A stretch of 64,000 bases of DNA from Trichobilharzia szidati (Eukaryota > Platyhelminthes > Trematoda > Strigeidida > Schistosomatidae): NCBI GenBank assembly GCA_944472155.2, contig OX235273.1, forward strand, positions 81,028,793-81,092,792, in the 5' to 3' direction. Of the stretch, positions 10,440-21,172 are shown piece after piece; within the stretch, counting starts at the first letter, position 1; every line of letters starts with the position of its first letter. The notes beneath the pieces were generated by a model. The model did no database searches. It saw only the letters and a program-made list of their open reading frames with translations, and was not told the origin of the DNA. The position numbers and the translations under genes are program-made.

Positions 10440-10870
10440 TTTTAGGCTCTGTTAGATGGTTCAGAGACTTGGTATGCGCGTCACTGAAAGCATTTCCACC
10501 AGACTGCAGACTGGCATCTGCAGCTACCTTAACCGGAGGACATACCGAATATCAGATGACCTACCGGAAAGGATAAGCAACAAGGACCTCAGTCAACAAA
10601 CTGACCAAAATTCCATCGCCCAAAGAATATACAGTAAGTAATGGAGATGTATTGGACATACGTTGTGGACACCGTTTTTAATGACATCGAGTGCAAAGCA
10701 GGCCGTCGAGTGAAACCCTCTTGGGAAACGATGAGCTGGACATGATTGACATTGGAGGAGGAAGTGAAAGTTTGTGAGCAATCATATAGTCAACTAAGGA
10801 GAACTGCAGAGAACACGATGACATGGAGATGTGCTTCTGAAGCATTATGACACTTCTGTAAAGTAAACCC
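10440..10870 (+). pseudogene. RTE-clade relic, strongly diverged C-terminus
   Basis: Plus-strand remains of the RTE C-terminal region: GSETWYARH at the start, then the equivalents of RLQTFIN, the R-WPERIS motif (CTACCGGAAAGGATAAGCAA), and the WT-LTLEEEVKVCEQSYSQL block with A-NTMTWRCASEAL at the end. Frames are interrupted. It directly abuts the PLE fragment on its left, so one of the two probably inserted beside or into the other. Confidence 0.65.
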
Positions 10871-10919
10871 AAGTATACTGATTAAACATTATGGAAAAAG
10901 AAATTGCATATGTTTAGTC

Positions 10920-11165
10920 TTTACCAGTGGTGCTGACTGAATACTATCAGTTAAGTTTGAACTGTCGTCAGTAAGGTGCACCTTTAAATGCTGTTAGATG
11001 GATAAATGCAATCAGAAGAAAACTGCACAACTTTATTACATTCCTAGTCCACATCTTCAGGTGTAGAACTAACGACATCTTAAAGGCCTAAATGCATGTC
11101 GCCTAGTATTGTTATCAGAAACTTTGACACTGAGCTATTCGAGCTGTGTGGCCGACCTTTGTCAA
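10920..11165 (-). repeat. SINE-C, diverged copy
   Basis: Minus-strand SINE-C landmarks survive in order: GAATACTATCAGTTAAG, GCTGTTAGATGGATAAATGC and, at the tRNA-like end, CACTGAGCTATTCGAGCTG. A plus-strand scrap CCAACCATCTAATATCA at about 11,396-11,412 may be the other arm of an old inverted dimer. Confidence 0.55.
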
Positions 11166-11717
11166 AGAATTAAGGAAGTTGTGTTGCCTAATACTCAGTT
11201 CCAGCCTAGAGTTACAAAGCTTAATGTTCATAATATTAACTCTGATGGCAGAATTCGGTCAGAAGTTTGGACTACATAGTATAAGACATTGGTCATTCTC
11301 TAATGTCCAATAAACATGCCCTGTTCATTTTGCGAACTATAACCTTCTACCAAGAAGCATAAAAACTTGGTCCTGGATATTTTGCCGATTACCTCCAACC
11401 ATCTAATATCAACTGAAGTGAAATGACTCCAACAGGTTATTCTAATATGATGCAATAACAACTAATATTGATTGTACTAAGGTTTAATGACATAAAACCA
11501 ATCTGTGATTCGTTACTGGTTCCACTGCTTACTTTAGCCTCGTCTCTTTTTCTTTTTTTTTGAAAATTAAATTAATGAAACTTCAAATATATTTCAGTAT
11601 GTTACCTACTTTCTATTTATTTATTTATTTAAAAACAATTTTAAATTAATTAAAGAAATCAAAAAGAGGTGAAAATGAAGTCACATGTAGAAATAAGAAA
11701 TAATCAAAGCGAAGTTA
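11166..11717. other. No gene recognised
   Basis: Contains a possible SINE-C scrap at 11,370-11,412 and AT-rich sequence (TTTATTTATTTATTT near 11,615). There is no supported coding region. Confidence 0.4.
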
Positions 11718-12117
11718 ACAGTTTTCTTCGCTCAATACTCAAGATCAGATGGCCAGCCAGAAAAGATCAGCAACAGAGATCTGTGGCAATAAGCAAACCA
11801 ACCCAGGAGGAACCGATTGTGAAACAAATAGGCAGGAAGAAATGGAGATGGATTGGCTGGACATACTCTGAGGAAACTATCAAGTGACATCACACGCCAA
11901 GCCATTACTCGAGTGGAACCCAACCGAATGGGAAGCGGCGAGTTGGTCGTCAGTGCGTGGGTGGGTGACTTGGAGGAGGTGATGTGAAGAGGAGATGAAA
12001 GCGTGTGGGTAGACTTGGAGCCAGGTGAAGACTGTAGCAGAGAACCGAATGCAATGGAGACGCACGGCTGAAGCCCTATGTTGCTCTAGGAATTAAAGGA
12101 AACAATAATAATAATAC
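11718..12117 (+). pseudogene. RTE-clade copy, 5'-truncated (subfamily 2)
   Basis: It starts inside the RT C-terminus (NSFLRSILKIRWPARKDQQQR), continues through EEPIVKQIGRKKWRWIGWTYSEE and ends with an AACAATAATAATAAT tail near 12,117. A stop follows TYSEETIK. Severe 5' truncation with an intact 3' tail is typical of target-primed reverse transcription. Confidence 0.8.
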
Positions 12118-12745
12118 GATTGCTCACAAGCTCTATTCTCCTTCATATCGCCCTCAGATGCCCGACTCGTCGTTTCCCATTCTGGTTCCACTCAAGGGTC
12201 TGGCAAGCGATGTCACTCAACCGTCTCCTAGGCATACTTCCAATCTGTCTAATTTCTTTCAGCATATTTGTTGAGCAATAAGTTCTTGATTAGTTTTATT
12301 TTCAGAGTTCCTTGTTGAGAATTATTTCTCCCTTGCCATCTGACCTTCAATATGGAGCCAGAGAAGGCAGCTGTTGATAAAAGTTTGCCGCTAGCTGTTG
12401 GAAATGCTCTTTGTGATACACCAACTTTTTAACCCATATATAGAAAAACTGACTGACTTAACATTGGTTTCAACACCAATCCGAATCTTGTTCTTAACTC
12501 CACGGGGTGTAGTAGATTTCCCAACTGATATCAGAATGATGAAGGTCTGCTCTGCCCCCTCCGATGCTGCTTTTGACATCCTAATCTGAGTTGCCTTTGG
12601 TTGAAACACGATACTTCCTAGATAAGTGTGAAGGAGGTGACCACCTCGTTCATACTTCTTCCATTGATGATGATGATGATGCTTGTTGTTGTTTGTTATT
12701 GCTGTTGGTGGTTTGTTATCTTCATCGCTTCCATCGCTATCATTC
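12118..12745 (-). pseudogene. RTE-clade relic lacking its 3' end
   Basis: Minus-strand RTE sequence equivalent to the region from the KDQQ/KWRW motif back to the ITING-ELK motif. It keeps TNVKSVSFSIYGLKSW and the diverged form of VGKS. The last part of the 3' terminal region is absent because this copy meets the tail of the preceding plus-strand copy almost base to base. Confidence 0.7.
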
Positions 12746-12754
12746 TCTCTCTAT

Positions 12755-13836
12755 TATTTATTATTATTGTTTCCTTTAATTCCTAGAGGAACATAGGGCT
12801 TCAGCCGTGCGTCTCCATTGCATTCGGTTCTCTGCTACAGTCTTCACCTGGCTCCATGTCTGCCCACACGTTTTCATCTCCTCTTCACATCACCTCCTCC
12901 AAGTCACCCACCCTTGCACTGACGACCAACTCGCCGCTTCCCTTTCGATCGGGTTCCACTCGAGAAATGGCTTGTCTGGTGATCTCACTTGATGCATTGT
13001 TTCCTCAGAGTATGACCAGCCAATCCATCTCCATTTCTTCCTAACTATTTGTTTCACAATCGGTTCCTGCTGTGTTGGTTCGCTCATTGCCACAGATCTC
13101 TGTTGCTGATCTTTTCTGGCCAGCCGTCTGATATTGAGCGAAGTATCGAGCGAAGACAACTGTTAATGAATGTCTGTAGTTTGTTTGAGATGCTCTTCAT
13201 GACGCGCAAAGTCTCTGATCTGTATAGTGAGTAGCACTGATTTCACATTGGAGTTGAAAATCCGGATCTTATATTCATTTTCATGCTGAGTGTTGTTGGT
13301 CTCCACACAGACTTGAGAGTAGTGAAAGCTTGTCTTGCTTTCCTGATTCTTGCTTTGATATCCTCGTCAGTTCCGTTCTCCTGTAGTTGTGACGACGCTT
13401 CCCAGTTAGGTAGGTGAAGGAGGTTGTTTCTTTCAGGTTCCTTCCATTTATGCTGATTGTTGTCTGTTGTTGTTGTTGTTGCTATTGGTGATGTTGCCCA
13501 GGAATCTTCATCACCTCTGTTTTCTCTATGTTCACCTGAACGCCCCCCTATTTTGATGCTTCTTCTGCCAACTTGTTGCTTTTCGCTTGCATATCTTCCA
13601 GTGTGTGGGAAATCAAACATATATCAGCATGGGCGAAGTCCAGATCCTCCAAGTCTCTTTTTGTGTGAGTCCATTTTATGCCTGTTTCCTCATTGCCCGC
13701 CGCTGTTTGTTGCATTATCCAATCTACTGCAATCAGGAAAATCATTGGCGATAGTAGGCAGCCAGCTTGTTTTACTCCTGTCCTCACTTCGAAGGATTCC
13801 GTAAGTTTTCCGTTGTGGATTACTTGGCATGCAGCA
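12755..13836 (-). pseudogene. RTE-clade relic, RT half (subfamily 2)
   Basis: Tail TTATTTATTATTATTG at 12,755, then the terminal block. Translated minus-strand segments include FNTNVKS-like and IRWPARKDQ-like regions, DEDIKARIRKARQAF, MKM-I (13,243-13,620), and GCLLSPMIFLIAVDWIMQQT with RDLEDLDFAHADICLIS (13,548-13,787). FAHADI is the site of the catalytic FADD-type box with one Asp codon lost. The copy ends 5' in a (TA)n run at about 13,836. Confidence 0.8.
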
Positions 13837-14235
13837 TATATATATATATATATGTCTAGAAGATTTCTATTATTTTGTTGTCTTAATTACATATTTTCAT
13901 GCTTAACAGATCAATAAAACACTAATAAATCTATATATTATTATTTTATTTCTTTATTATTTTAAAATATCTAAATGCATACTGTTGTTTGTAGAATATC
14001 AAATAAGTATGTGAACAGATCAGATAAGATGTATTAAAAGGTATGCAAAATTAGTACAATTCTCTAATGTAGGTCTTTGTGTGTGTGTGTGTGTATGAGG
14101 GAGATAGATCGAGATAGAGAGAGAGAGAGTTAGAAGGCGAAAGAGAAAGAGGAATGCATCATTAGAAGTTTCATAAAATCAGTTAGAAATGATATATATA
14201 TATATATACTTTTAGTGAATATTTGTTCGAAAATG
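13833..14235. repeat. Microsatellite cluster
   Basis: (TA)n at about 13,833-13,853, (GT)n at about 14,077-14,093, GA-rich tract at about 14,098-14,132 and (TA)n at about 14,191-14,208. Confidence 0.85.
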
Positions 14236-14449
14236 TAAACAACATTGAATTGTCCTATTTCCAACAGTCAACTGTGGTTCAATGTTAGAGTAAGAAAACT
14301 TGAAGAGATTGAATGTCTGTTACACTTTCGTTTTTCAGCTATCTCTTCTGTTATTTTTGTTGAACTGATTGTCTTAAAGTACCAGATTATAGAAGCAGAG
14401 CTGCTTACTATCATCATAATGAATAATCAGCTATAAGCGGCGATTAGTA

Positions 14450-15530
14450 AGGACACTGTATGACAGGGCCAGGAAGTTATGTTCGCCTACCTAACAAGGT
14501 AGAAGAAGAATTAAGCTTTGTTGAAAAATGCCTTAAGGAAAACGGGTATCCAAAAGGATTTATCCTAAAGTACAGCAAAGAAAGAGAAGTATCCAACAGT
14601 TGAAAACAAGAAAGTGTTCATTTGCCTCCCATACAAAGGAGAAACAGTATTGCAAAAGATTGAAAAAAAGATGAAAGGAGCAATAAAGAGATGCTTCCCT
14701 AACACTAAACAGTACTACATGCTCTATAAGCCAATCGAAACTGGATAAGTACCCTGCTGATGTTACCTCCAACTGCATTTATAAATTTACTTGCACCTGT
14801 GGCAGCAAGTACATTGGAAGGACAGAAAGAAGGGCTTCTATCCGGTTTTCAGAGCATATTTCAAGAAACTTATGCTTAAAAGGAAGCAGATATTTACAAA
14901 GTGCAATTACTAGACAGACACCTTGTGGATACGGGTCATTTTGTCGAGATTTCCAGCTCTTTCAAAATACTAAACATACAAAGGACAGCGAATCTACTAC
15001 GATTTACTGTTGAATCAATTGCAATCAAAAGTCTCAGACCAAACTTATGCACACAGAAAGAGAGTGTAGTCAATCTCTCACTCCCTTGGTAACCATATCA
15101 CTTTCATTACACTGATTACTCACTCATACACACTAGTGAGCTCAACTCACTAAGCAAGTTTTCAAATTGATGAACTTTGACCTTGTTGAGTTGCCATGTT
15201 GACACTGTTTATTAGATTTTTCTGTTTTCTGTCTTCTTTCAACCCCCCCCCCTGTTTTTCTTTTTCCATTGTTTGATGGTATATAAATTTATGGTAACTT
15301 AAACTATAAAATTGTAATCCTTATATTCCGGAGGCGTTCATCTTGCAGTGTTTTCTCTATTGCCTTTCAAACATTGAAGTATGAAATGTTATTATTTATA
15401 ACCATTGTAATTTCAGGTAGTTTGCAGTTAGCTGATGAGAACCTGTGAAATAGAATGATGATATCACATTTTATACTGCAAATCTGGTCTTTCTTTCTCT
15501 ATCGAAATTTATCAAGGGAACCAAATGTAT
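14450..15530 (+). pseudogene. Penelope-like element subfamily 2, GIY-YIG half
   Basis: Plus-strand PLE remnant. Early region reads as EEELSFVEKCLKENGYPK, then IYKFTCTCGSKYIGRTERR with SIRFSEHIS (GIY-YIG core with the upstream Cys pair), ending in EFCTQKESVVNLSLPW-like sequence and a TAA near 15,090. Two or more frameshifts break the frame. The 3' UTR runs to about 15,530 (AAATGTATGAAATAATG), with the same terminal words as the copy at 24.5 kb. Confidence 0.8.
15421..15482 (+). ncRNA. PLE 3'-end hammerhead-like motif
   Basis: TTTGCAG (15,421-15,427) can pair with CTGCAAA (15,476-15,482) as stem I, with a few unpaired bases next to the core. CTGATGA is at 15,432-15,438, GAAA at 15,447-15,450, and TAGAATG pairs with CATTTTA as a seven-pair stem III including one GU. 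Cleavage would follow A15475. Stem II (GAACCTGT) hardly pairs. Minimal hammerheads are known in PLE termini. Confidence 0.55.
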
Positions 15531-15784
15531 GAAATAATGATTGTATTACATACATTGGTGGTTGTTCAGTTCATGTTATTTCACAAATGAAAATCACAAG
15601 TACTTTGACAATGGACTCATCATTAGACCGAATAGTGCAAAGTTCAGTGAACAGTCATAAAAAGTAGAGTAGTAGGGAAACAAGTGGTCAAAAATCGTTC
15701 AAATTCTCAGTAATTCTCTGTCACATGTAGACTCATAGTTAAAATTAACCAAAGCTATTATTCAGATGTATATATAAAGTTTTT

Positions 15785-16310
15785 CGGATTCGCCCATGGA
15801 TTGATATCACTTAGAGAACCATTGAAAACCAAGGAGTACTGGATAGCGCCAACTGGGGTTCGAACCCAGGGCCTTCGTGTACCATTCAGCCACTAGGACC
15901 CGATTCCTCAATGGCCAGCCAGCCCATGAATTCTCACTTCTACCAATTCGTGATGATTAGCGCGACCCCAACCAATGTTGTCAGTAGGACATCCATCCTC
16001 ATATGGGACTGGATGGACCTCACTGGTTACAACTTCTCACTAGAACTCCAGGAACCTGAGTCTTGTAGCAAGTCACTAGCGAGCATCAGATTAATTTTTA
16101 AGTTGATTTATAAGGATTATATCTCTTTTTTTAAGAGTTTGACCATGGATTGATATCAGTTACAGAACCATTGAAAACCAGGGAGTACTGAACAGTTGTT
16201 TGGTTGTAGTTTTGAGCTTTTCAGTACTACACACTCATACATGACCTTGCTTGAGGTCGCACCTATAACCTTCAGGTTACAGTCAAAGTTACTAGGTTGG
16301 AATTCAAGTT
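15785..16310 (-). repeat. SINE-B, tandem partial dimer
   Basis: Two minus-strand units of the B-prime variety in head-to-tail order: CCCATGGATTGATATCA near 15,796 and again near 16,142, a period of about 348 bp. The tRNA-like head is visible in the first unit (GGGTTCGAACCCAGGGC). The hammerhead core is partly deleted in the first unit and mutated in the second. Confidence 0.7.
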
Positions 16311-16317
16311 TTTTTTT

Positions 16318-16550
16318 CATTTTGTGCTTTCCGAGTGGAACATAGGACTTTCAGTTTCAGATGAAGTTTCAGTAGCAGTGGGATTGTGTTTTACAAGGTG
16401 AGATTTCTATTATAACGCCCAACTTATCCTCTTTACCCGATTTACTACCAGCTGGTGAACTGAGCGGTGCTTAGGAATGATGAGCGGGTTGGGAAAAGAA
16501 CTCCGCATGAATATGAGCATTCTACCTGTGAACGACTAGTGTACCACGAA
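16318..16550 (-). repeat. SINE-A, diverged copy
   Basis: Minus-strand terminal block (TTTCCGAGTGGAACATAGGA) followed by the body (CAGTAGCAGTGGGATTG, CCCAACTTATCCTC, TTTACTACCAGCTG). The tRNA head (about 16,480-16,550) is barely recognisable. Confidence 0.55.
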
Positions 16551-16827
16551 TACCAATACCTTACGAATTTTGATTTCGCCAAGTTACTGACAAATCACTT
16601 GAAAATAAGACAATTCGTTGAGTTTTTCTTCACTTATTGATTTCATCAACACAAAAGTAATAATAATTGAAACCGTAAAATTTATCATTCGCCCAGTTTG
16701 TCTGCATGATTAAATATTTAATAATGAATTTCTTTTTTATCGTTATTTATCAATTTAAACTTTTTTTAGACTAAGAATTCTTTTCTTTCTATATCCTTTG
16801 CTCAGAGTAGCTTTTGAACCATAGCTC

Positions 16828-16846
16828 TGTAGTGGTTCAAATTTGA
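16828..16846 (+). repeat. 19-nt stub of the gypsy 5' LTR start
   Basis: TGTAGTGGTTCAAATTTGA is identical to the first 19 bases of the 3' LTR (from 17,804). It is fused directly to the integrase sequence, so the rest of the 5' LTR and all upstream coding regions were deleted at this point. Confidence 0.75.
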
Positions 16847-17803
16847 TATCATTGGACCTTTACGGGAGACCCCACGGGGGAACAAGTATATCTTGGTCAT
16901 GATTGATTACTTTACGAAATGGTGTGAAGCTGTTTCCCTACAGCGTATTGATGCCTCTACAGTAGCTAAAGCTATATTTGATTGTTGGATTGCCCGTTGG
17001 GGCTCACCCGAGCAATTGCATTCGGACCAAGGAACTAACTTCGAAAGTATCTTGGTTAGAGAGTTGTGCCATCTATTTGGGATTAAGAAGTTTAGAACCA
17101 CAGCGTACCATCCTGAAGTCAATAGGTTAGTCGAACGTACCAATCGAACCTTAAAATCATTACTACGCCTATTCTTAGAGAGAGAATCACATTCAGCCTG
17201 GGATATGATGTTACCAAGATGCTTGTTGGCCTACCGAGGAAGCACACACATGTCTACGGAGAAGACTCCACACCTTTTATGGACCGTCCGCGAGTTACGA
17301 CTGCCCAGTGATACCTTGGTTATGCCCCAATGGGATGACCCGCTAACTACGTCGCAAATGGTGATAAGGTTGCGAGGGGACATAGCCAGATATCATAGCT
17401 ATGCACGCGAAGAACTTCAAAGGGCACAAGAGCGACAGAAACACTATTACGATAGGAAGCAGTGGGGCACACCATTCAAGATAGGGGATAAGGTGTGGCT
17501 ACGTCAACCACCGACTGCCAACTTGAGTCGTCATAAAGCCCCAGTACAGTGGATAGGCCCATATGTGGTATACCGCGGAGTAACGGACAACACCTACGAA
17601 ATCCAAGAGGACAACGACAACCCCCAAAGAATGACAGTGCAATTCAACCGTCTGAAACCGTCCAGACCAAACCGACAGGCACCGCCTAATCTTGATAACC
17701 ATAATAACCATGTGTTTCTTTCTCTTGCAGGGACGATGCCGAGGGGTGGGGAGAAAGAAAGACTGAAGTCGCTGGGGACAGCTTTTTGGAAGCGAGGGGG
17801 TCT
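16828..17803 (+). pseudogene. Ty3/gypsy integrase, internally deleted element
   Basis: The open frame (about 16,893-17,822; the domain is already open upstream from DIIGPL near 16,847) encodes the integrase core and C-terminus. DDE residues are D5 in MIDYFTKW, D45 in HSDQGTNF and E81 in LVERTNRTL, with 35 residues between the last two. It continues with LLAYRGSTH, YYDRK, FKIGDKVWLR and a chromodomain-free C-terminal barrel (GPYVVYRGVTDNTYEI). The N-terminal zinc-binding part, RT, RNase H, protease and gag are missing. A purine-rich tract (about 17,788-17,800) precedes the 3' LTR. The long uninterrupted frame suggests a fairly recent element, but it cannot move by itself. Confidence 0.85.
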
Positions 17804-18032
17804 TGTAGTGGTTCAAATTTGAAAGGAAGCGTCAGTTTAAAAACCGGTGGACACTGAACTGTAAAAGCCTATCTCTTTGTATCTACATGTATATATATAT
17901 ATATATATTTTTTGCACTTCTGCTGGTGTAATACAGTGTCAATTATAAAGTGCTTTTCCTCAAGTCGTGTTCTGCTTCGTCGCTCTATCCTGCCTGCTTG
18001 ACCTGTATAATTGTTTGTGTTGTTCTATTACT
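17804..18032 (+). repeat. 3' LTR of the gypsy element
   Basis: It begins TGTAGTGGTTC immediately after the polypurine tract. It contains a (TA)n tract at about 17,888-17,909 and the segment AATTATAAAGTGC. The right edge is uncertain: CTATTACT at 18,025-18,032 resembles the complement of the TGTAGTGG start, and GCTC after it (18,033) equals GCTC before the 5' stub (16,824-16,827), a possible 4-bp target duplication. Confidence 0.6.
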
Positions 18033-18708
18033 GCTCAAATGAAAACAATTACTCCTAATAGGCCATCAATCATCCAATGTGTCTAGCTATGCCACATAGA
18101 TAAGCGTTCAGTTGCATACAAATATTCAATTTTTCATTCTTCTTGTCATGTTAAAAGATTCGTGGAATATATACATATACACATATGTATGTATAATACT
18201 TCAGTCAAGCATAAGTGACTATTATAATCACCATAGCAACAATATATAAGTGTAAGTATGCTGTACACCACACATGTTGATACTGCAGTGAACGTGACTA
18301 TATTGAATACATATATATTTCTACATGAATAATCAAAGCTCCTTTTAAGCATTTTATTGGAAAAACAATAAATAGTAGGCATATTATATATATGGATACT
18401 TAAGATTACTTTATAATAAGTGGCCCTTTGTATAATTGTAATTCAATAAAGCACTAAAAATGTCATGTGTGTGTTCAACTAATTCCCATGATAGCTGTTT
18501 GATTGGTTGTTAATATGCTGAGTTGGTGGGTATTCATCAAAATGAAAAAGTAGTCTCTCTTGCTTTTATTTTAAAGGTTATCAATGAAAGTTGTTAGGAT
18601 GAGAATAATATTAGGTTACGGTTTGCAAGATAGTAGTCACTCTATAATCTGGATGACTAAATCTCTTCAAATCGACGTCGAGGTCAAGTCTGTAACCAAT
18701 AGTCTGAA

Positions 18709-18912
18709 TGTGGTGAGAGCTGTCTACTAGCCAAATTGGTAGACAGTAATTTACGTCAATATTTACGTTCCCAAGATTTGTCGTGAGAAACAACCAATCG
18801 GAAGACTGTGTTTGTTTACATATCCATGGTAATGTACACGAAAACATATATAAATATGCGTTGATTTCCTTAATAAATGATCTGTGGCTGAGTCTTGCCT
18901 TCTGTCGGTACA
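18709..18912 (+). repeat. LTR-like repeat F, copy 1
   Basis: It starts TGTGGTGAGAGCTGTCTAC and ends CGGTACA. It shares several blocks with the reverse complement of 51,572-51,909: GGTAGACAGT, CCAATCGGAAGACTGTG, ATATAAATATGCGTTGATTTC and AATAAATGATCTG. It has TG...CA ends. No clear target duplication is visible, so it may be a fragment. Confidence 0.6.
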
Positions 18913-19079
18913 TCAATATGATGCATCTAGAAATATAGTTTAACAGTCCAGTGACTAATCTTGTCCACCTTAAAACTACCAGTAGAATGTCACAATAAAT
19001 CACTCTATCAGATATTACAAAACCACTTCTGATAATAATTATATATATATATATATATATATGTATACATATTATATAA

Positions 19080-19299
19080 GCGTCGGTGGCATAGCCGTTA
19101 GGACGCTCACTGACCATGCAAATGGTCCGGCGTTCGATCCCCGGCCAACACACTCCTCCCTTACCTCACTAAGCCAGAAATAATGCTGGTGAAGAGGGAA
19201 GGTTGGGCATGAGGCTAGCAACCCCATCCTGTAAAATAAACACTGCTACAGAAACTTCAAGCCACTAGCTTGAAGCCCTATGTTCCACTGGGGAACGTG

Positions 19300-19302
<3 letters not shown>
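19080..19302 (+). mobile_element. SINE-A, full copy
   Basis: The tRNA-like head (19,080 to about 19,152) has an A box (TGGCATAGCCGTTAGG) and B box (CGTTCGATCCC). The body has AAGAGGGAAGGTTGGGCATG and GAGGCTAGCAACCCCA, and the 3' block is GAAGCCCTATGTTCCACTGG. The head resembles tRNA-Gly/Glu genes in outline, but the anticodon arm is replaced by a self-complementary GACCATGCAAATGGTC, so it is not a functional tRNA. A long (AT)n tract follows. Confidence 0.8.

Positions 19303-19355
<53 letters not shown>
19303..19355. repeat. (AT)n microsatellite
   Basis: About 52 bases of uninterrupted TA dinucleotides between the SINE-A 3' end and a CR1 relic. Another (AT)n lies at about 19,037-19,062, just upstream of the SINE. 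Confidence 0.9.
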
Positions 19356-19360
<5 letters not shown>

Positions 19361-20297
19361 TATCCAGTTAGTACATTATCAATAAATAGAATTCTACATA
19401 GATCAAGGAAATCTCAGTTCATTATGACAACAACATATTGGCATGTCGGTAGCAAAGCCAAAGCTGAACAGTGTTTGAAGGTGTTAGAAAAGTAGGTGCT
19501 ATCATATTTACTGGCGTAAGCGGAAGAAAGAAACAAAGCAGCACATAACGGAAAAAAAAGAAAAAAGAGAGAGAAAAGGAAAAGAAAGAAAGATAATGTT
19601 GTACCTATAAATGATATGAGTTAGAAAGACGAGGTCCAGTTATTCTACTGCCATTTTAACGAATTATAGGTGTCACGCCTAATGCTTTCTTTATCACACA
19701 GAACACGAGCTAAGTAGGGTATGGTTGAGTTTTTGTACTTGCTGGTGCGAGCATATAGTTTTCTATATAGGCTTCTGGTCTCCTGACTGATGAGATGCAA
19801 GGGGAGAGTTGTGAGTGAAGAGGGTGTTGTGAGTTAGATAAAATGGATTTAGCCCATTTTTCACATGAGTCCATGTGCCTATGGACTAGAATATTAACAA
19901 GCTGGTTAAGTGACACGTTGCTTACCCTGCTGACAACCTTTAACATCCTGCGTAATATGTTATAGTCTTTCTTCAGTAGCCCTGGAAAAACTAAGGGGGA
20001 ACAATAGAGAATAATAGGCAGAATGAGAGAGTTAACGAATTGTAGGAGTAAGGGTTGGGTTGGGTTATACCAGAATGTTTTAACTTCTTGATGTAGAAGG
20101 TAAGGCGGAATATTTTGTTAGAAATCATCAAGATAAGAGACGACCAGGAGAGATCAGCAGATAGAATGACGCCTAGGTATTTAATTTCCGACTTGGTTTC
20201 TATTTCAGTGCCATCAATGTTGCACACTTCATGAGAGTCGACCAGTTTGTTTAGGTCGGATTTATGCCTAAAGGTGAAATTGACTGTTTGGAAGAGA
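19356..20297 (-). pseudogene. CR1/SR1-like LINE, 3' end (copy b)
   Basis: Minus-strand frames at 19,710-19,946 (LKVVSRVSNVSLNQLVNIL, HPLHSQLSPCIS) and 19,991-20,227 (VCNIDGTEIE-type sequence, KSEIKYLGVILSADLSWSS, KIFRLTFYIKKLKHSGITQP) encode the end of the RT. The last part of the 3' UTR is missing: the copy starts abruptly at the (AT)n tract. It is the same subfamily as 58.9-59.6 kb, with a matching AGTACATTATCAATAAATAG segment. Confidence 0.8.
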
Positions 20298-20299
20298 AA

Positions 20300-21160
20300 A
20301 TATTCAGACTTCTCTCAGGCAACTTATCGACTGCTGAGACATTCAAATGTTAGAATACACAATCGACACTAAGGATAAACTGTTTTACAATCAATCAGGT
20401 GTAAGCAAAACTGAAGGTAGTCTTCCTCAGCCTTCTATTTTTCATAATGGATAGATGAAATACTTCAATTCATAGGATATTTACAAGACAGAAATCCTTC
20501 CCACCAGCAATAATTCAAATTATTACCCATCTGACCGAATGGTTATTCTTGAATTTTGTTTCATCCACCGATGAAGTCCACTGGCGGTGGTTATTCCTTA
20601 AGCTACGTTCTATCGAGATTATGCGGAAACCCTTGCGGTTACATCCTAAGCGAAGGGACTGTGTAGTGTACTACATTTTTATAAATATTTCCATACATTT
20701 CCCTTCATCTTAAAAATCAATGCAGAACTACTCAGTCAACGCATATATTCCGTCAAATTGTTATGCAGCTCAGTGTAGGGATTTCAACACATTGGACTGT
20801 CAGTAGGAAAAGTGTTTCGTGTATGTGTGTGTGCATGTGTTTGAGTCTCCATGACGAAATTTTGATCTCATCTTGTTGGAAATATTCTCTTTGATTCTCA
20901 GGTCTCCCCTTCGCTTGTATGTTGGTTAACTAATTTTATTGTAAAGTACTTATTTTGTAATTGGGCTGCATAGATGCCTAACGGTATTGTTGGAGTAATT
21001 TTGTGTTTTTGATATGTTATTATCGTTTAATAGTAATGCAGATTTTATCACGTATAACAGTCATTTTGTTACCATCAAGACATTTCGGAACTGTTAGTCA
21101 CTCGAGGAAGTTTGGTTAGCTCTACAGAAGAACGCGTCAGTTGGTTCCCTGTGTTCAGAC
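20300..21160. other. No gene recognised
   Basis: Sequence without a supported reading frame. Only short GT-rich stretches (near 20,822) stand out. Confidence 0.5.
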
Positions 21161-21172
21161 AAAAACACTTGG

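Noticed and set aside
18611..19153. 180-residue minus-strand reading frame
   Set aside because: It spans the LTR-like repeat F, a microsatellite and the SINE-A head. It has no domain and its composition follows the (AT)n tract.
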